Source: Shewanella sp. ANA-3
Lineage (GTDB): Bacteria > Pseudomonadota > Gammaproteobacteria > Enterobacterales > Shewanellaceae
Assembly: GCF_000203935.1 (NCBI RefSeq)
Contig: NC_008577.1
Location: forward strand, 3,844,001 to 3,908,000
DNA: 64,000 nucleotides
Direction of reading: 5' to 3'
The translations under genes were made by a program, and so were the position numbers. Positions 43,552 to 52,059 of the stretch are shown piece by piece. Numbering within the stretch: the first letter of the stretch is position 1; every line of letters begins with the position of its first letter. Under the pieces are notes generated by a model that worked only from the letters and a program-made list of their open reading frames with translations, was not told the DNA's origin and made no database searches.

Positions 43552-45027
43552 TTAACTCATTAAGCCTTCTAATCGATTCGCGAGCCGCTTAGCTAAGCCC
43601 TTTTGCCAAGCCGCACTCTTTGGCTGACTGTAGAGCCTATCTTCCCACGCAAAAATCTTGTTCATGCCATGGTAAGCGAGCCAAGGCAAAGGCTCGCGCT
43701 CCCAGGGTGCTAATACCTGTTGAACTGAAGCATTAAACGCCCAAGGCATAGATGCAAGCTGTGTATCACGCCCTAATATCAGGTCCACCAGCGTGCGGGC
43801 AAATAGGTTTGCCGCCCCGACACCTTCCCCTCCATAGCCGCCAATCAGGCCTAAACCCAGACTTTGATCAAAGATGGCATGGGGAGCAAAACGCCTCGCC
43901 AAGGCTAACGTTCCGCCCCAACCATGGGTAATTTGTACGCCCTTAAGTTGAGGAAATAACGCCAACAATAATTGATAACGAAAGCCAAATTCGCCCTCGA
44001 AAGCACACTGAGGTGGGCTTTGATTTACAGGAAATTTCCCATTAAAAAGTTTAGGGTCAAAACCAAATTCGGTGCGTATTTTCGCGCCAAAGCCATAGCC
44101 GCCACGGGCACCAAATATCAACCGATTATCAGGGCTACGCTGACCGTAAGTCACTATACGGCTGGCATCACTAAAGGTCGCGCGATTAGCCAAGCCAATT
44201 GCATCCCATGTAACGTTCGTTAACGGCTCGGTGGCGATAAGTAAACTCTGCACGGGTAAAGTAAATCGCCCCAGCCCACTGAGCTGACGTAGATAACCTT
44301 CCACTGCGGGCACCACAATCGCCGCACGAACATTTCCTTGCGGCGTCTGTAATTGAGTAAGTGCATCACCAAGATGCGCCATGTGATTTACAGACGTGCG
44401 CTCGTAGATCTTCACCCCTAAGCTTTGCACCAGATCAGCCAAGCCACAGACGAGTTTCGCCGGATGTATTCGCGCGCAATGGGGGGTAAAAAGTGCCGCT
44501 TGGCCCTCGGCCATAGACACTTGCTTATCGAGCTCGGTCTTATCCAGCCAACGTATATCTTCTTCACCAAAGCCATCTGCGCGCCACTGCGCTAATTCGG
44601 CTTTAATATTAGCGAGTTGCTCTGGATAACGCGCCGCGACCCGCAAGTTACCGCCATGGTGTAAATCACAGTCGATATGGTGCTTAGCGCAAACTGTGGC
44701 CACTTCAGAAATAGTTTCTTGAATAATGGCTTTAGCGATAAGGCGCTGCTCGCCCTCGAGCCGATTAAGATAGGCCACATCGCCACTGAAACTGCCCATC
44801 AACCAACCGCCATTGCGGCCGGATGCACCTTGGCCTATGTATTCGGCCTCAAGGATAACCACAGACAGATTTGGCTGGTATTGCTTTAGATAATAAGCCG
44901 TCCAAAGCCCGGAATACCCCGCACCGATAATGGCAACATCGGCGGTGATATCCTGCTCTAAGGGTGGTAAAACGGCTCGTTGATTTAACTGAGGCTCAGT
45001 GTCGAACCAAAATCCGCGCTCTTTCAC
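43552..45027 (-). CDS. FAD-dependent amine/amino-acid oxidoreductase (DAO family, PuuB/OrdL-like)
   Basis: A 491-residue flavoenzyme. The dinucleotide-binding motif IIGAGYSGLWTAYYLK lies at residues 34-49 and GASGRNGGWLMG, typical of PuuB-like enzymes, at about 68. A C-terminal FAD-contact block GGYGGEGVGAANL ends the fold. Such enzymes oxidise glutamylputrescine, sarcosine or related amines; the substrate here is unknown, and no puuACD genes are present. Its ATG overlaps the stop of an upstream winged-helix gene by 4 bp, suggesting a regulator-enzyme pair. Confidence 0.85.
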   Translation of the reverse strand: MKERGFWFDTEPQLNQRAVLPPLEQDITADVAIIGAGYSGLWTAYYLKQYQPNLSVVILEAEYIGQGASGRNGGWLMGSFSGDVAYLNRLEGEQRLIAKAIIQETISEVATVCAKHHIDCDLHHGGNLRVAARYPEQLANIKAELAQWRADGFGEEDIRWLDKTELDKQVSMAEGQAALFTPHCARIHPAKLVCGLADLVQSLGVKIYERTSVNHMAHLGDALTQLQTPQGNVRAAIVVPAVEGYLRQLSGLGRFTLPVQSLLIATEPLTNVTWDAIGLANRATFSDASRIVTYGQRSPDNRLIFGARGGYGFGAKIRTEFGFDPKLFNGKFPVNQSPPQCAFEGEFGFRYQLLLALFPQLKGVQITHGWGGTLALARRFAPHAIFDQSLGLGLIGGYGGEGVGAANLFARTLVDLILGRDTQLASMPWAFNASVQQVLAPWEREPLPWLAYHGMNKIFAWEDRLYSQPKSAAWQKGLAKRLANRLEGLMS

Positions 45028-45359
45028 GCCAACGTTTCACTCGAGGCATTAACACCAATGATTGCAGCAATTTCATCGACATGGGTATCAACCCAAGCGC
45101 TGCTGATAGGCCCCCAGGTAACGATACGATAATAACCCGCATTATTACGGCTGCCGTCCTGCACAAACTCTACTCGAATCCCTATATCTTCAAATGCGGC
45201 GATAGAATCCTGCAGCGTGCGCCGAGGCATTCCAGTTAATTTATTGAGTGATAAAAGGTTATGTCGTTCATCATCCATTAAATGCGCTAAATATAACTTA
45301 CGCAAAAATGCCTTATGCTGTTTCGACATCGATTGAGTGGCTGCGGCTTCTAGGGGCAT
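45024..45359 (-). CDS. Winged helix-turn-helix protein, possible regulator
   Basis: A 111-residue protein resembling a small winged-helix family (HTH_43-like). FLRKLYLAHLMDDERHNLL and LNKLTGMPRRTLQDSIAAFED look like a wHTH with recognition helix in PRRTLQDSI; the wing is GIRVEFVQDGSRNNAGYYRIV. I start at ATG 45359, ahead of the TTG at 45374, which lacks a ribosome site; ATG 45329 (MSKQHK) is also possible. It is coupled to the oxidoreductase by a 4-bp overlap and may control it. That function is inferred from context. Confidence 0.7.
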   Translation of the reverse strand: MPLEAAATQSMSKQHKAFLRKLYLAHLMDDERHNLLSLNKLTGMPRRTLQDSIAAFEDIGIRVEFVQDGSRNNAGYYRIVTWGPISSAWVDTHVDEIAAIIGVNASSETLA

Positions 45360-45557
45360 AGAGGAACGATCCAAAAATTGATCAAGAGACTATAAAATTA
45401 CTTGATATTCAGTGAATAAGAAATAGCCTAAGCGCAAATTATTAGGCAGAGTTTACAGGGTTACACCCGCCAATATTGAACAAATTATCCTCATTGACTT
45501 GTGTTTATCCCCCCATGGCTGTTATTTCTAAGAGGAGTCAATCGATGGGAGCAAGCA

Positions 45558-46109
45558 ATGAGCCAAATGATTACCGCTGAGCAAGTGTTACATTTCTGGT
45601 TTGAGGAAATCTCACCTAAATCTTGGTGGATCAAAGACCCTGAATTTGATGCTTTAATCCAGTCCCGCTTTGAAGGCTTACTCAAACAAGCCAAGCGGGG
45701 TGAACTTGCCGATTGGCGCGTCACGCCTCAAGGTCGTTTAGCCGAAATCATAGTGCTGGATCAATTCTCCCGAAATATTTATCGCGATACGCCCGCCGCG
45801 TTTGAGGCCGATGCCATCGCCCTCGTCCTTGCCCAAGAGGCCGTCGCCCAGCAGGTTGACCAAGCACTTAAGCCAAAACAAGTGCCCTTTTTATTTATGC
45901 CCTACATGCATAGCGAGTCACCGCTTATTCATCAAGTTGCGGTGAAATTGTTCAACCGAGAAGCGGCTATCGCCAATTTAGCATTTGAACTGAGGCACAA
46001 GGAGATTATTGACAGATTTGGTCGTTATCCCCATCGAAACAAGATATTAGGCAGAGAATCTACCGCAGAAGAGATCGCCTTTTTAAGCCAACCAGGATCC
46101 TCCTTCTAA
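45558..46109 (+). CDS. DUF924 family protein
   Basis: A 183-residue soluble helical protein with a TPR-like fold. VLHFWFEEISPKSWWIKDPEFD, IIVLDQFSRNIYRDTPAAFEAD and FLFMPYMHSESPLIHQ are the conserved blocks of DUF924. RFGRYPHRNKILGRESTAEE ends it. The function is unknown. I start at ATG 45558 because GGGAG precedes it; an in-frame ATG at 45501 has no support. It is divergent from the winged-helix gene. Confidence 0.87.
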   Translation: MSQMITAEQVLHFWFEEISPKSWWIKDPEFDALIQSRFEGLLKQAKRGELADWRVTPQGRLAEIIVLDQFSRNIYRDTPAAFEADAIALVLAQEAVAQQVDQALKPKQVPFLFMPYMHSESPLIHQVAVKLFNREAAIANLAFELRHKEIIDRFGRYPHRNKILGRESTAEEIAFLSQPGSSF

Positions 46110-46233
46110 AAGCCTGATTACGCTTTTGCTAAATAAAATAACTAAGACTATAAATTAGCAAACTACACTTATTGCTGTAGGTCATGGAGCGGCCAATACA
46201 GGTTGGTGACTCACAACGAGGTATTGATGAGTG

Positions 46234-47091
46234 ATGAAACACGCTAAAGTTGCTTCAGGTTCCGCCAGAATGTACTGGTTTCGTTACCGATTGTTGGGCT
46301 TAACCGCCCTAATTCATCCCCAAATAATGCAGGCGGCGGAGCTGAAAATTGGGGTAAGCCTTTCTATTCCCCCCTATGTCATCCAAGAATCCAACAGCGG
46401 TTTAGAGCTTGAATTGTTATACCAAGCGTTAGCCGTTAAAGGTCACAACGCCAGCATTCACTACCTGCCCTTGGCCCGTACTTTCCATGAGCTCAAGGAA
46501 GGCAAACTCGACGGCATTATCAACATTAAAGACGGCATGGTTGATAAAGTCTTTTACTCCGATGTCGCCATCCGCTACCAAAACTGCGCCATCAGCCTCG
46601 ATGATAAAGACTTCACTATCAATAGCGTTAAAGACTTAGACGGTAAGAAGGTGGTGGCCTTCCAACGCGCTTCGATATTGCTTGGGGAAGAATTTACCCA
46701 AATGGCGAAAACCAATCCCAGTTATCAGGAACAGGCCAGACAGATACAACAGGTGTATATGCTGATGAAGCACAGGGCCGATGTCGTGGTGATGGATAAG
46801 AATATCTTTAAATACTATCTCAAGCAGGCATTTATCGAGGGGAAATTGACCGAGGCAGAAATCAAACAAGTGGCTATTTGCAATCGTATTTTCCCACCCA
46901 CTGAATATAAATTTGCCTTCTTAAATGAACAAATTCGAGACGACTTTAATCTGGGATTAAAGCAGATCACCGAAGATGGAACACTCAACGCGCTACAGGA
47001 AAAATATCGACGTTTAGTGTCCCTAGATAATGAGGCCGAGGCGGCTAATACCCTGCTGGATCATTCAGTGTTAAAGCATGATCCGCTCTGA
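46234..47091 (+). CDS. Periplasmic solute-binding protein, family 3-like
   Basis: A 285-residue protein with a hydrophobic N-terminal export signal ending near IMQAA (about residue 36). It then shows the two-lobed amino-acid-binding fold (LKIGVSLSIPPYVIQESNSGLELELL, DLDGKKVVAFQRAS). No permease or ATPase gene is near, so it may be an orphan sensor-type protein rather than part of a transporter. I start at ATG 46234; the GTG just before it is in frame but gains nothing. A seven-codon ORF at 46227 overlaps the start and has the better-spaced GAGG site. Confidence 0.75.
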   Translation: MKHAKVASGSARMYWFRYRLLGLTALIHPQIMQAAELKIGVSLSIPPYVIQESNSGLELELLYQALAVKGHNASIHYLPLARTFHELKEGKLDGIINIKDGMVDKVFYSDVAIRYQNCAISLDDKDFTINSVKDLDGKKVVAFQRASILLGEEFTQMAKTNPSYQEQARQIQQVYMLMKHRADVVVMDKNIFKYYLKQAFIEGKLTEAEIKQVAICNRIFPPTEYKFAFLNEQIRDDFNLGLKQITEDGTLNALQEKYRRLVSLDNEAEAANTLLDHSVLKHDPL

Positions 47092-47093
47092 TC

Positions 47094-47531
47094 CTACTTA
47101 ACGACTAGTACCGGACACTTAGCGAGTCGCACCACATCTTGACTCACATGGGGTTTTAAAAAGTCCATTAAGCTAGTGCTACCATGGCTGGCAATGACCA
47201 CCATGCCCACATTGGTGGCTTCGGCGAGAATTTCCTCACTGGCATCACCGTGGCGAATGACAGATTTGATACTAAGGCCTGACTTTAATCCCTGCTGCAT
47301 CTCCAGTTGTAGGCTTTGCATTTTTTGTTCAACAAATTCAGCGAGCTGTTGCTCTAACGTTGCAGGCGTCTCCACAGCCACACCGTAAAAGTGGGCGCTT
47401 CGTGCTGGGCTAACGACATGCAACAAGCGGATATCCACCTGATAAAGATTTGCCATTTCAACCGCATATTTAAGAGCGTGGGCGGCAGTTGCCGAAAAGT
47501 CCGTCGGGCATAACACTTCTTGAGTACGCAT
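47094..47531 (-). CDS. Universal stress protein (UspA family)
   Basis: A 145-residue cytosolic protein with the Usp alpha/beta fold. VLCPTDFSATAAHALKYAVEMA is the N-terminal block. The C-terminal VVIASHGSTSLMDFLK contains an ATP-binding-type GxxS/T-like site. I start at ATG 47531 because it aligns with the paralog at 48125; an in-frame ATG four codons upstream is possible. It is converging with the solute-binding protein gene, with 2 bp between stops. Confidence 0.88.
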   Translation of the reverse strand: MRTQEVLCPTDFSATAAHALKYAVEMANLYQVDIRLLHVVSPARSAHFYGVAVETPATLEQQLAEFVEQKMQSLQLEMQQGLKSGLSIKSVIRHGDASEEILAEATNVGMVVIASHGSTSLMDFLKPHVSQDVVRLAKCPVLVVK

Positions 47532-47649
47532 GATCTTATCCATCGCTTATGGTTGTTTCGCCCAATAATGGGGGCTGATAATCTGTATTTTATAGCAGTA
47601 AATCGGGACAAGCAGCTAGGCCGTAAAATTAATTATGCTTTAGCAATCA

Positions 47650-47674
47650 AAAACAAAGGGCGCCTTAGCGCCCT
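47650..47674 (-). terminator. Terminator after the second universal stress gene
   Basis: On the minus strand AGGGCGC (47674-47668) pairs with GCGCCCT (47663-47657) around TAAG, followed by TTGTTTTTG. It lies 20 bp after the stop at 47694. Confidence 0.85.
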
Positions 47675-47693
47675 CTTATCAGAGCTTTAAATG

Positions 47694-48125
47694 CTATTTC
47701 ACTACCAGAACTGGGCAAGCGGCGCCGTTGGCCACGGCCTCGGCGACATTAGTGTGTAAAAAGTGCGAGATCCCCGTCCTGCCATGGCTGGCAATCACCA
47801 CCATGCCCACATCCTTACCATTGGCCTCTTCTAAAATCTGATCGACGGGATCGCCACGGCGAATTAGGGTGGTAATAGGTAATTCGGTTTTGAGCCCCTC
47901 GAGTAAAGCCTGCATCTTGGTTGCGGCGGCTTCTTCCATACTCTTAGCGAGTTCCTCAGGCGTGATCGCTAAGATCATATAGTTCTCGTCACCGATTGGT
48001 TGCTCTACAACGTGTAATATCTTTAGCCCTACATGGTATAAATTTGCCATTTCAATAGCATAACGTAGCGCATGGGCCGCAGTTTCCGAAAAATCTGTGG
48101 GCCAGAGTATTTGACCTGAACGCAT
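47694..48125 (-). CDS. Universal stress protein (UspA family), paralog
   Basis: A 143-residue Usp-fold protein, similar over its whole length to the product of the downstream gene at 47531 (ILWPTDFSETAAHALRYAIEMANLYHVG in both forms). VVIASHGRTGISHFLHTNVAEAV is the nucleotide-site region. The two are probably a tandem duplication that has diverged, but each has its own transcript because a terminator lies between. It follows the SpoIIAA-like gene after 19 bp. Confidence 0.9.
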   Translation of the reverse strand: MRSGQILWPTDFSETAAHALRYAIEMANLYHVGLKILHVVEQPIGDENYMILAITPEELAKSMEEAAATKMQALLEGLKTELPITTLIRRGDPVDQILEEANGKDVGMVVIASHGRTGISHFLHTNVAEAVANGAACPVLVVK

Positions 48126-48144
48126 AATCTGTTCTCCTTAATGG

Positions 48145-48543
48145 CTAGTCATCGTTAAGCTCATCTTTGAGCCAAGTAATAGCATCCAGCTTATCGACAA
48201 AAAACTTAACCTCGGCCGGAGTGAACCAGTTTGCCAGCTTTGCCATCACCTCCTGTAACGTCGTTTTACCGACTATGGCAATCCGCTCAAAGTGACGAAC
48301 ATGCTTAACCCCTAATTTTAGATCGTCCCAAGCGGCTTGAAGTTCCCAACCTTCGAGCTCAGTCACATCGACTAAGGCATAAATATCGGGATCTTTTACC
48401 CCTGCTAACGCGGCCTCGAGCACGGGCACCATCACCTCATAATCTTGATGAGTTAAGGTACCAACCGCTTTAAAGGCAACAAAAAAATCATCATCGCCAT
48501 AACGCTCAATGCCAACAGAAATACCATGCTTTAACAAAGTCAT
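48145..48543 (-). CDS. SpoIIAA-like (STAS-fold) protein
   Basis: A 132-residue soluble protein resembling the SpoIIAA-like family. FFVAFKAVGTLTHQDYEVMVP, IYALVDVTELEGWELQAAWDD and KHVRHFERIAIVG are family blocks. Members adopt an STAS-like fold and may bind lipids; their function is unclear. It lies in one operon with a universal stress protein gene and is divergent from calB. Confidence 0.85.
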   Translation of the reverse strand: MTLLKHGISVGIERYGDDDFFVAFKAVGTLTHQDYEVMVPVLEAALAGVKDPDIYALVDVTELEGWELQAAWDDLKLGVKHVRHFERIAIVGKTTLQEVMAKLANWFTPAEVKFFVDKLDAITWLKDELNDD

Positions 48544-48661
48544 ACCTACTCCTTGTCTAACAAACTACCTTTTAAGTGTAGAAGTTAAGCCCATAACAGG
48601 CCGTGATCTTGCTCATAAAAGCACCAGAACACTTGCGTATGCTCACGCTGTTCGCTAGGAT

Positions 48662-48683
48662 AAACCGACTAATCAGTCGGTTT
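48662..48683. promoter_or_regulatory. TetR-type operator before calB
   Basis: AAACCGACT-N4-AGTCGGTTT is a perfect inverted repeat with 9-bp arms, 58 bp before the calB ATG. Position and form fit the operator of the TetR-family regulator encoded just after calB. It also lies in the shared region with the divergent SpoIIAA-like/Usp operon. Confidence 0.85.
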
Positions 48684-48740
48684 GTTTTTATACACCACAA
48701 ATCGCTTCCAAAGCTTAAGGCTTGCACCCGAGGGATCACT

Positions 48741-50165
48741 ATGAATATGGCAACAGACCCAGCAAAAATCTCGCCACTCACCGAGTTACTCCAGCGCCAA
48801 CGTGCAAGTTACTTGGCAGCCCCGAATCCCGATTACGCTATCCGTAAAGAACGCTTACTACGCCTTAAGGCCGCCTTGCTGAAATTCCAACAGCCGCTCG
48901 TCGAGGCGCTTTCACAGGACTATGGCCACAGATCGGTCGACGACAGCTTGATTTCCGACATTATGCCCGTGGTCAATAACATTAATTACAGCCTGAAAAA
49001 CCTGAAGAAATGGCTCAAGCCAAGCCGCCGCCATGCGGGCATCTTACTCGCTCCCGCCCAAGTGAAAGTGCATTATCAGCCGCTCGGGGTGATAGGGATA
49101 ATCGTGCCTTGGAACTTCCCCGTCATGCTCTCTATCGGTCCCTTAGTCACGGCCATCGCCGCAGGCAACCATGCCATGCTCAAACTCTCGGAATTTACCC
49201 CAGCAACCAATAGCGTCATTAAGCAATTGCTTGCCGAAGTGTTTGAGGAATCCCATGTTGCCGTGGTCGAAGGGGAAGCCGATGTCGCGGCGCAGTTTTC
49301 AGCCCTGCCCTTCGATCATTTGCTGTTCACAGGTTCAACCACAGTCGGTCGCCATGTGATGCGCGCCGCCGCCAATAATCTCACGCCAGTGACTCTCGAG
49401 CTGGGCGGTAAGTCACCAGTGATTATCGCCCCCGATATGCCACTTGAGATAGCAGTAGAACGAATGATTTATGGTAAGTGTTTGAATGCTGGACAAATCT
49501 GTGTAGCACCTGACTATGTACTTTGCCCTAAGGCGAAAGTGGCAGAGTTTATCCAAGCCTATCAAGCGAAATTCCAGGCCATGTATGGCGCCATTACTCA
49601 TAACAAAGACTACGGCAGCATTATTAATGCCCGCCAGTTTGAACGTCTGCTAACAGTGCTTGAAGATGCCAAGGCTAAAGGCGCTAAGGTGATCCCCGCC
49701 TCGAATGACGTGATTGATAGCCAGCATCGTAAACTCGCTACTCAGCTCATTACCGATACCACTGAAGATATGCTATTGATGCAAGAAGAAATCTTCGGCC
49801 CACTGCTGCCAGTGACTGGTTATGACAACCTAGATGAGGCCATTAGCTACGTGAACCATCGCGCCCGCCCCTTAGCACTGTATGTGATGAGCTTTGATGA
49901 AGCGAGCCAACAAAAAATCCTCAAGCAAACCCATTCCGGCGGTGTGTGCATCAACGAAACCGTGTTCCATGTGGCGGCCGATGATGCCCCCTTTGGCGGT
50001 ATCGGTCCATCAGGAATGGGGCATTACCACGGCAAGGAAGGATTCCTCACCTTTAGCCACGCTAAAACCGTGCTCAGTCGAGGTCGCTTCAACACGGGTA
50101 AGTTTGTCCATCCTCCCTATGGCACTTTTATCCAACGCATGTTGATGAAGCTGTTTTTACGCTAA
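48741..50165 (+). CDS. calB: Coniferyl aldehyde dehydrogenase-type aldehyde dehydrogenase
   Basis: A 474-residue NAD(P)-dependent aldehyde dehydrogenase. The catalytic Cys254 is in NAGQICVAPDYV and the general base Glu220 in VTLELGGKSPV. NAD contact is through VPWNFPVML and TGSTTVGRHVM. A hydrophobic/basic C-terminal tail (IQRMLMKLFLR) is typical of CalB/fatty-aldehyde types and may attach to membrane. I start at ATG 48741, after GAGGGA; a longer frame from 48603 would include the operator. The substrate may be long-chain or aromatic aldehyde. It is followed by its probable TetR repressor. Confidence 0.87.
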   Translation: MNMATDPAKISPLTELLQRQRASYLAAPNPDYAIRKERLLRLKAALLKFQQPLVEALSQDYGHRSVDDSLISDIMPVVNNINYSLKNLKKWLKPSRRHAGILLAPAQVKVHYQPLGVIGIIVPWNFPVMLSIGPLVTAIAAGNHAMLKLSEFTPATNSVIKQLLAEVFEESHVAVVEGEADVAAQFSALPFDHLLFTGSTTVGRHVMRAAANNLTPVTLELGGKSPVIIAPDMPLEIAVERMIYGKCLNAGQICVAPDYVLCPKAKVAEFIQAYQAKFQAMYGAITHNKDYGSIINARQFERLLTVLEDAKAKGAKVIPASNDVIDSQHRKLATQLITDTTEDMLLMQEEIFGPLLPVTGYDNLDEAISYVNHRARPLALYVMSFDEASQQKILKQTHSGGVCINETVFHVAADDAPFGGIGPSGMGHYHGKEGFLTFSHAKTVLSRGRFNTGKFVHPPYGTFIQRMLMKLFLR

Positions 50166-50186
50166 TACGGGCGCTTAGGAGTAGTT

Positions 50187-50789
50187 ATGTCGACCATATT
50201 ATCAACAGACACTAAACCCATGACGGATAAACGTCAGGCCATTTTGGAGACCGCCTTACGCTTATTTGTCGACCAAGGGTTTCATGGCACCTCGACCGCA
50301 TCGATAGCCAAGCAGGCGGGCGTCGCCACAGGCACTCTCTTCCATCATTTTCCGACCAAGGAAGCACTGATGGAAAACCTGTTTCTTACCATCAAGCAAG
50401 AATTTGCCAATGCCTTGTTGTTACAGGTCGGCGAGGGGCAAGATCTTAAGCACAATGCCGAAACACTCTGGCAGAGTGCGATCGATTGGTCGATTGAAAA
50501 TCCAGTCAAACAGTTGTTTTTTCAGCAGTATTCTATGTCGCCGCAGATAGCACTGCATATTCGCGAGCAGGCGATGAACAGCATCCTAGGCTTTATCGCG
50601 CAATTGATAAAACAGGGGCAACTGATGGGGTTGATTGCTCACTATCCCGTTGATTTGATGCTTGAAAACTGTCACGGCCAATACTTGGCCGCCACGCGCT
50701 TTTTTATCGATAATCCAGCATTAGGCAAAGATAAACATTACCGCGATGCCAGCTTTGCACTGTTTTGGAAGGCATTACAGGCCGATTAA
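50187..50789 (+). CDS. TetR-family transcriptional regulator
   Basis: A 200-residue repressor-type protein. The N-terminal helix-turn-helix (RQAILETALRLFVDQGFHGTS to VATGTLFHHFPTKEALMENL, residues 16-62) is canonical. The C-terminal ligand domain is helical. It starts 21 bp after calB with TTAGGAG and is likely cotranscribed. The palindrome before calB is its probable operator, so the two genes are autoregulated, probably relieved by an aldehyde or acyl compound (inference). Confidence 0.92.
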   Translation: MSTILSTDTKPMTDKRQAILETALRLFVDQGFHGTSTASIAKQAGVATGTLFHHFPTKEALMENLFLTIKQEFANALLLQVGEGQDLKHNAETLWQSAIDWSIENPVKQLFFQQYSMSPQIALHIREQAMNSILGFIAQLIKQGQLMGLIAHYPVDLMLENCHGQYLAATRFFIDNPALGKDKHYRDASFALFWKALQAD

Positions 50790-50792
50790 CCA

Positions 50793-50827
50793 TAAAAAAA
50801 CCGAGCCAGACATGTCGCTGGCTCGGT
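50793..50827 (-). terminator. Terminator after csgG
   Basis: ACCGAGCCAG (50800-50809) pairs with CTGGCTCGGT (50818-50827) around 8 nt. On the minus strand it is followed by TTTTTTATGG, so it ends the csgEFG transcript; it also closes the calB-tetR unit on the plus strand. Confidence 0.9.
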
Positions 50828-50847
50828 GCTTGTTATCGCAACGGGAA

Positions 50848-51654
50848 TTAACCTTGGCTCAACTCCTGCTGTCTTTCAGCGGGTTGTCTCACCTGAGCCT
50901 GACTCCAATAACCTTGCTTAATGCCCTTATCAATCAACTCGGCAACCGCGAGTTCGATAGCCTGCAACACGCAAAATTGCACTGGCTCGTTAGTGGTAAA
51001 ACCGACTTCCGCCTCGGCCAAACGATTCAAACTGGTATAGCGGAACAGACCTGCACGCATTTCCTGCGAAAGTACCCTTTTACTCGTAGATACAGACATC
51101 ATCACTTTCCCCGTGTGCACATCGACCGCGCGCAGATAGATAGTGACTAAATCCTCACGGTACATTTCCGAGGCGCCGATGCCATAGTATTCCACCCCTG
51201 TGCCGCCGGTGCTGGTGTTGGTCTCGTAGCTGATAATACCGCCTTCTAATAGCAATCTCGCCGTCGATAACACTGGAATATCATCACCCTTAGTACCATT
51301 TTGTTTGTTGCTGATTTTGCGCTCGGTCAGTAGGTTTTGCAGGCCCTCACGCTCAACGGGCGTAAACCATTTAGAGTCAATCAAGGTTTGCATCAGCATC
51401 GATGTCGCCCCTTGTGTAACCGCAGTAGAGAATGAACTCACGTTCGCCTGAGGCTTATACTGGCCCGTTTGGTCGCGAAATGAATACACGGCCACAGGGA
51501 TAGGAAACTTAGGCCCAGGCTGATTCTGTAGCCCTTTCATCACCTCACTCATCGGATTAACTTGAGCGGGCGTGATATTTAAGTCAGGCTTTGGGATCAA
51601 ACTACAGGCTGACATACTCAGCAGCATCAGGGCGATAAACACTAAACGAGTCAT
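50848..51654 (-). CDS. csgG: CsgG, curli secretion lipoprotein
   Basis: A 268-residue outer-membrane lipoprotein that forms the nonameric curlin-secretion pore. The lipobox LLSMSACS gives a lipidated Cys at about residue 17. PVAVYSFRDQTGQYKPQ, STAVTQGATSMLMQTL, WFTPVEREGLQNLLTERK and YYGIGASEMYREDLVTIYLRA are typical CsgG blocks, the last two in the transmembrane hairpins. It shares one base with the csgF stop (TAATG), so the two are coupled. Confidence 0.95.
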   Translation of the reverse strand: MTRLVFIALMLLSMSACSLIPKPDLNITPAQVNPMSEVMKGLQNQPGPKFPIPVAVYSFRDQTGQYKPQANVSSFSTAVTQGATSMLMQTLIDSKWFTPVEREGLQNLLTERKISNKQNGTKGDDIPVLSTARLLLEGGIISYETNTSTGGTGVEYYGIGASEMYREDLVTIYLRAVDVHTGKVMMSVSTSKRVLSQEMRAGLFRYTSLNRLAEAEVGFTTNEPVQFCVLQAIELAVAELIDKGIKQGYWSQAQVRQPAERQQELSQG

Positions 51655-52049
51655 TAGTTTCCGCCTCCGAAAGTTGGCATTTCAATCACTGTCACTTCAC
51701 CGGTTTCGATATTGGTGATGGTCAGCATCACCCCTGTGCCAGTGGAAGCCACTTCAATACGGAAATCACCCGTATCGTACACCCCATCGGTGATCTCACC
51801 GTCAGCTACGCCACGGGTAATGGAGTTAATGATGTTACGTTCTAAGGATTCCTTAAAGCGGGTAACAAAGTCCTTTTCGGTCGAGCTGGCTTTGTTATCG
51901 TTTTGAGCCTGCGCTTTGTTCAGCAGAAAGGAGCCATTAAGCGGATTACCGCCAAAGCTGGGATTCACAGGGGTATAGATTAATTCGGTTGCTTGGCTTG
52001 TGCATGCCATGCAGAGCACGGCAAGAGAAAGTAACGTCCTGTAAGTCAT
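51654..52049 (-). CDS. csgF: CsgF, curli assembly factor
   Basis: A 131-residue secreted protein that binds CsgG at the cell surface and anchors the CsgB nucleator. The signal peptide ends at SQA (about residue 19). The mature N-terminus TELIYTPVNPSFGGNPLNG is the conserved CsgG-binding segment. I start at ATG 52049, with AGGAT upstream. The C-terminus ends with VIEMPTFGGGN. It is located between csgE and csgG. Confidence 0.94.
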   Translation of the reverse strand: MTYRTLLSLAVLCMACTSQATELIYTPVNPSFGGNPLNGSFLLNKAQAQNDNKASSTEKDFVTRFKESLERNIINSITRGVADGEITDGVYDTGDFRIEVASTGTGVMLTITNIETGEVTVIEMPTFGGGN

Positions 52050-52059
52050 TATTATTATC

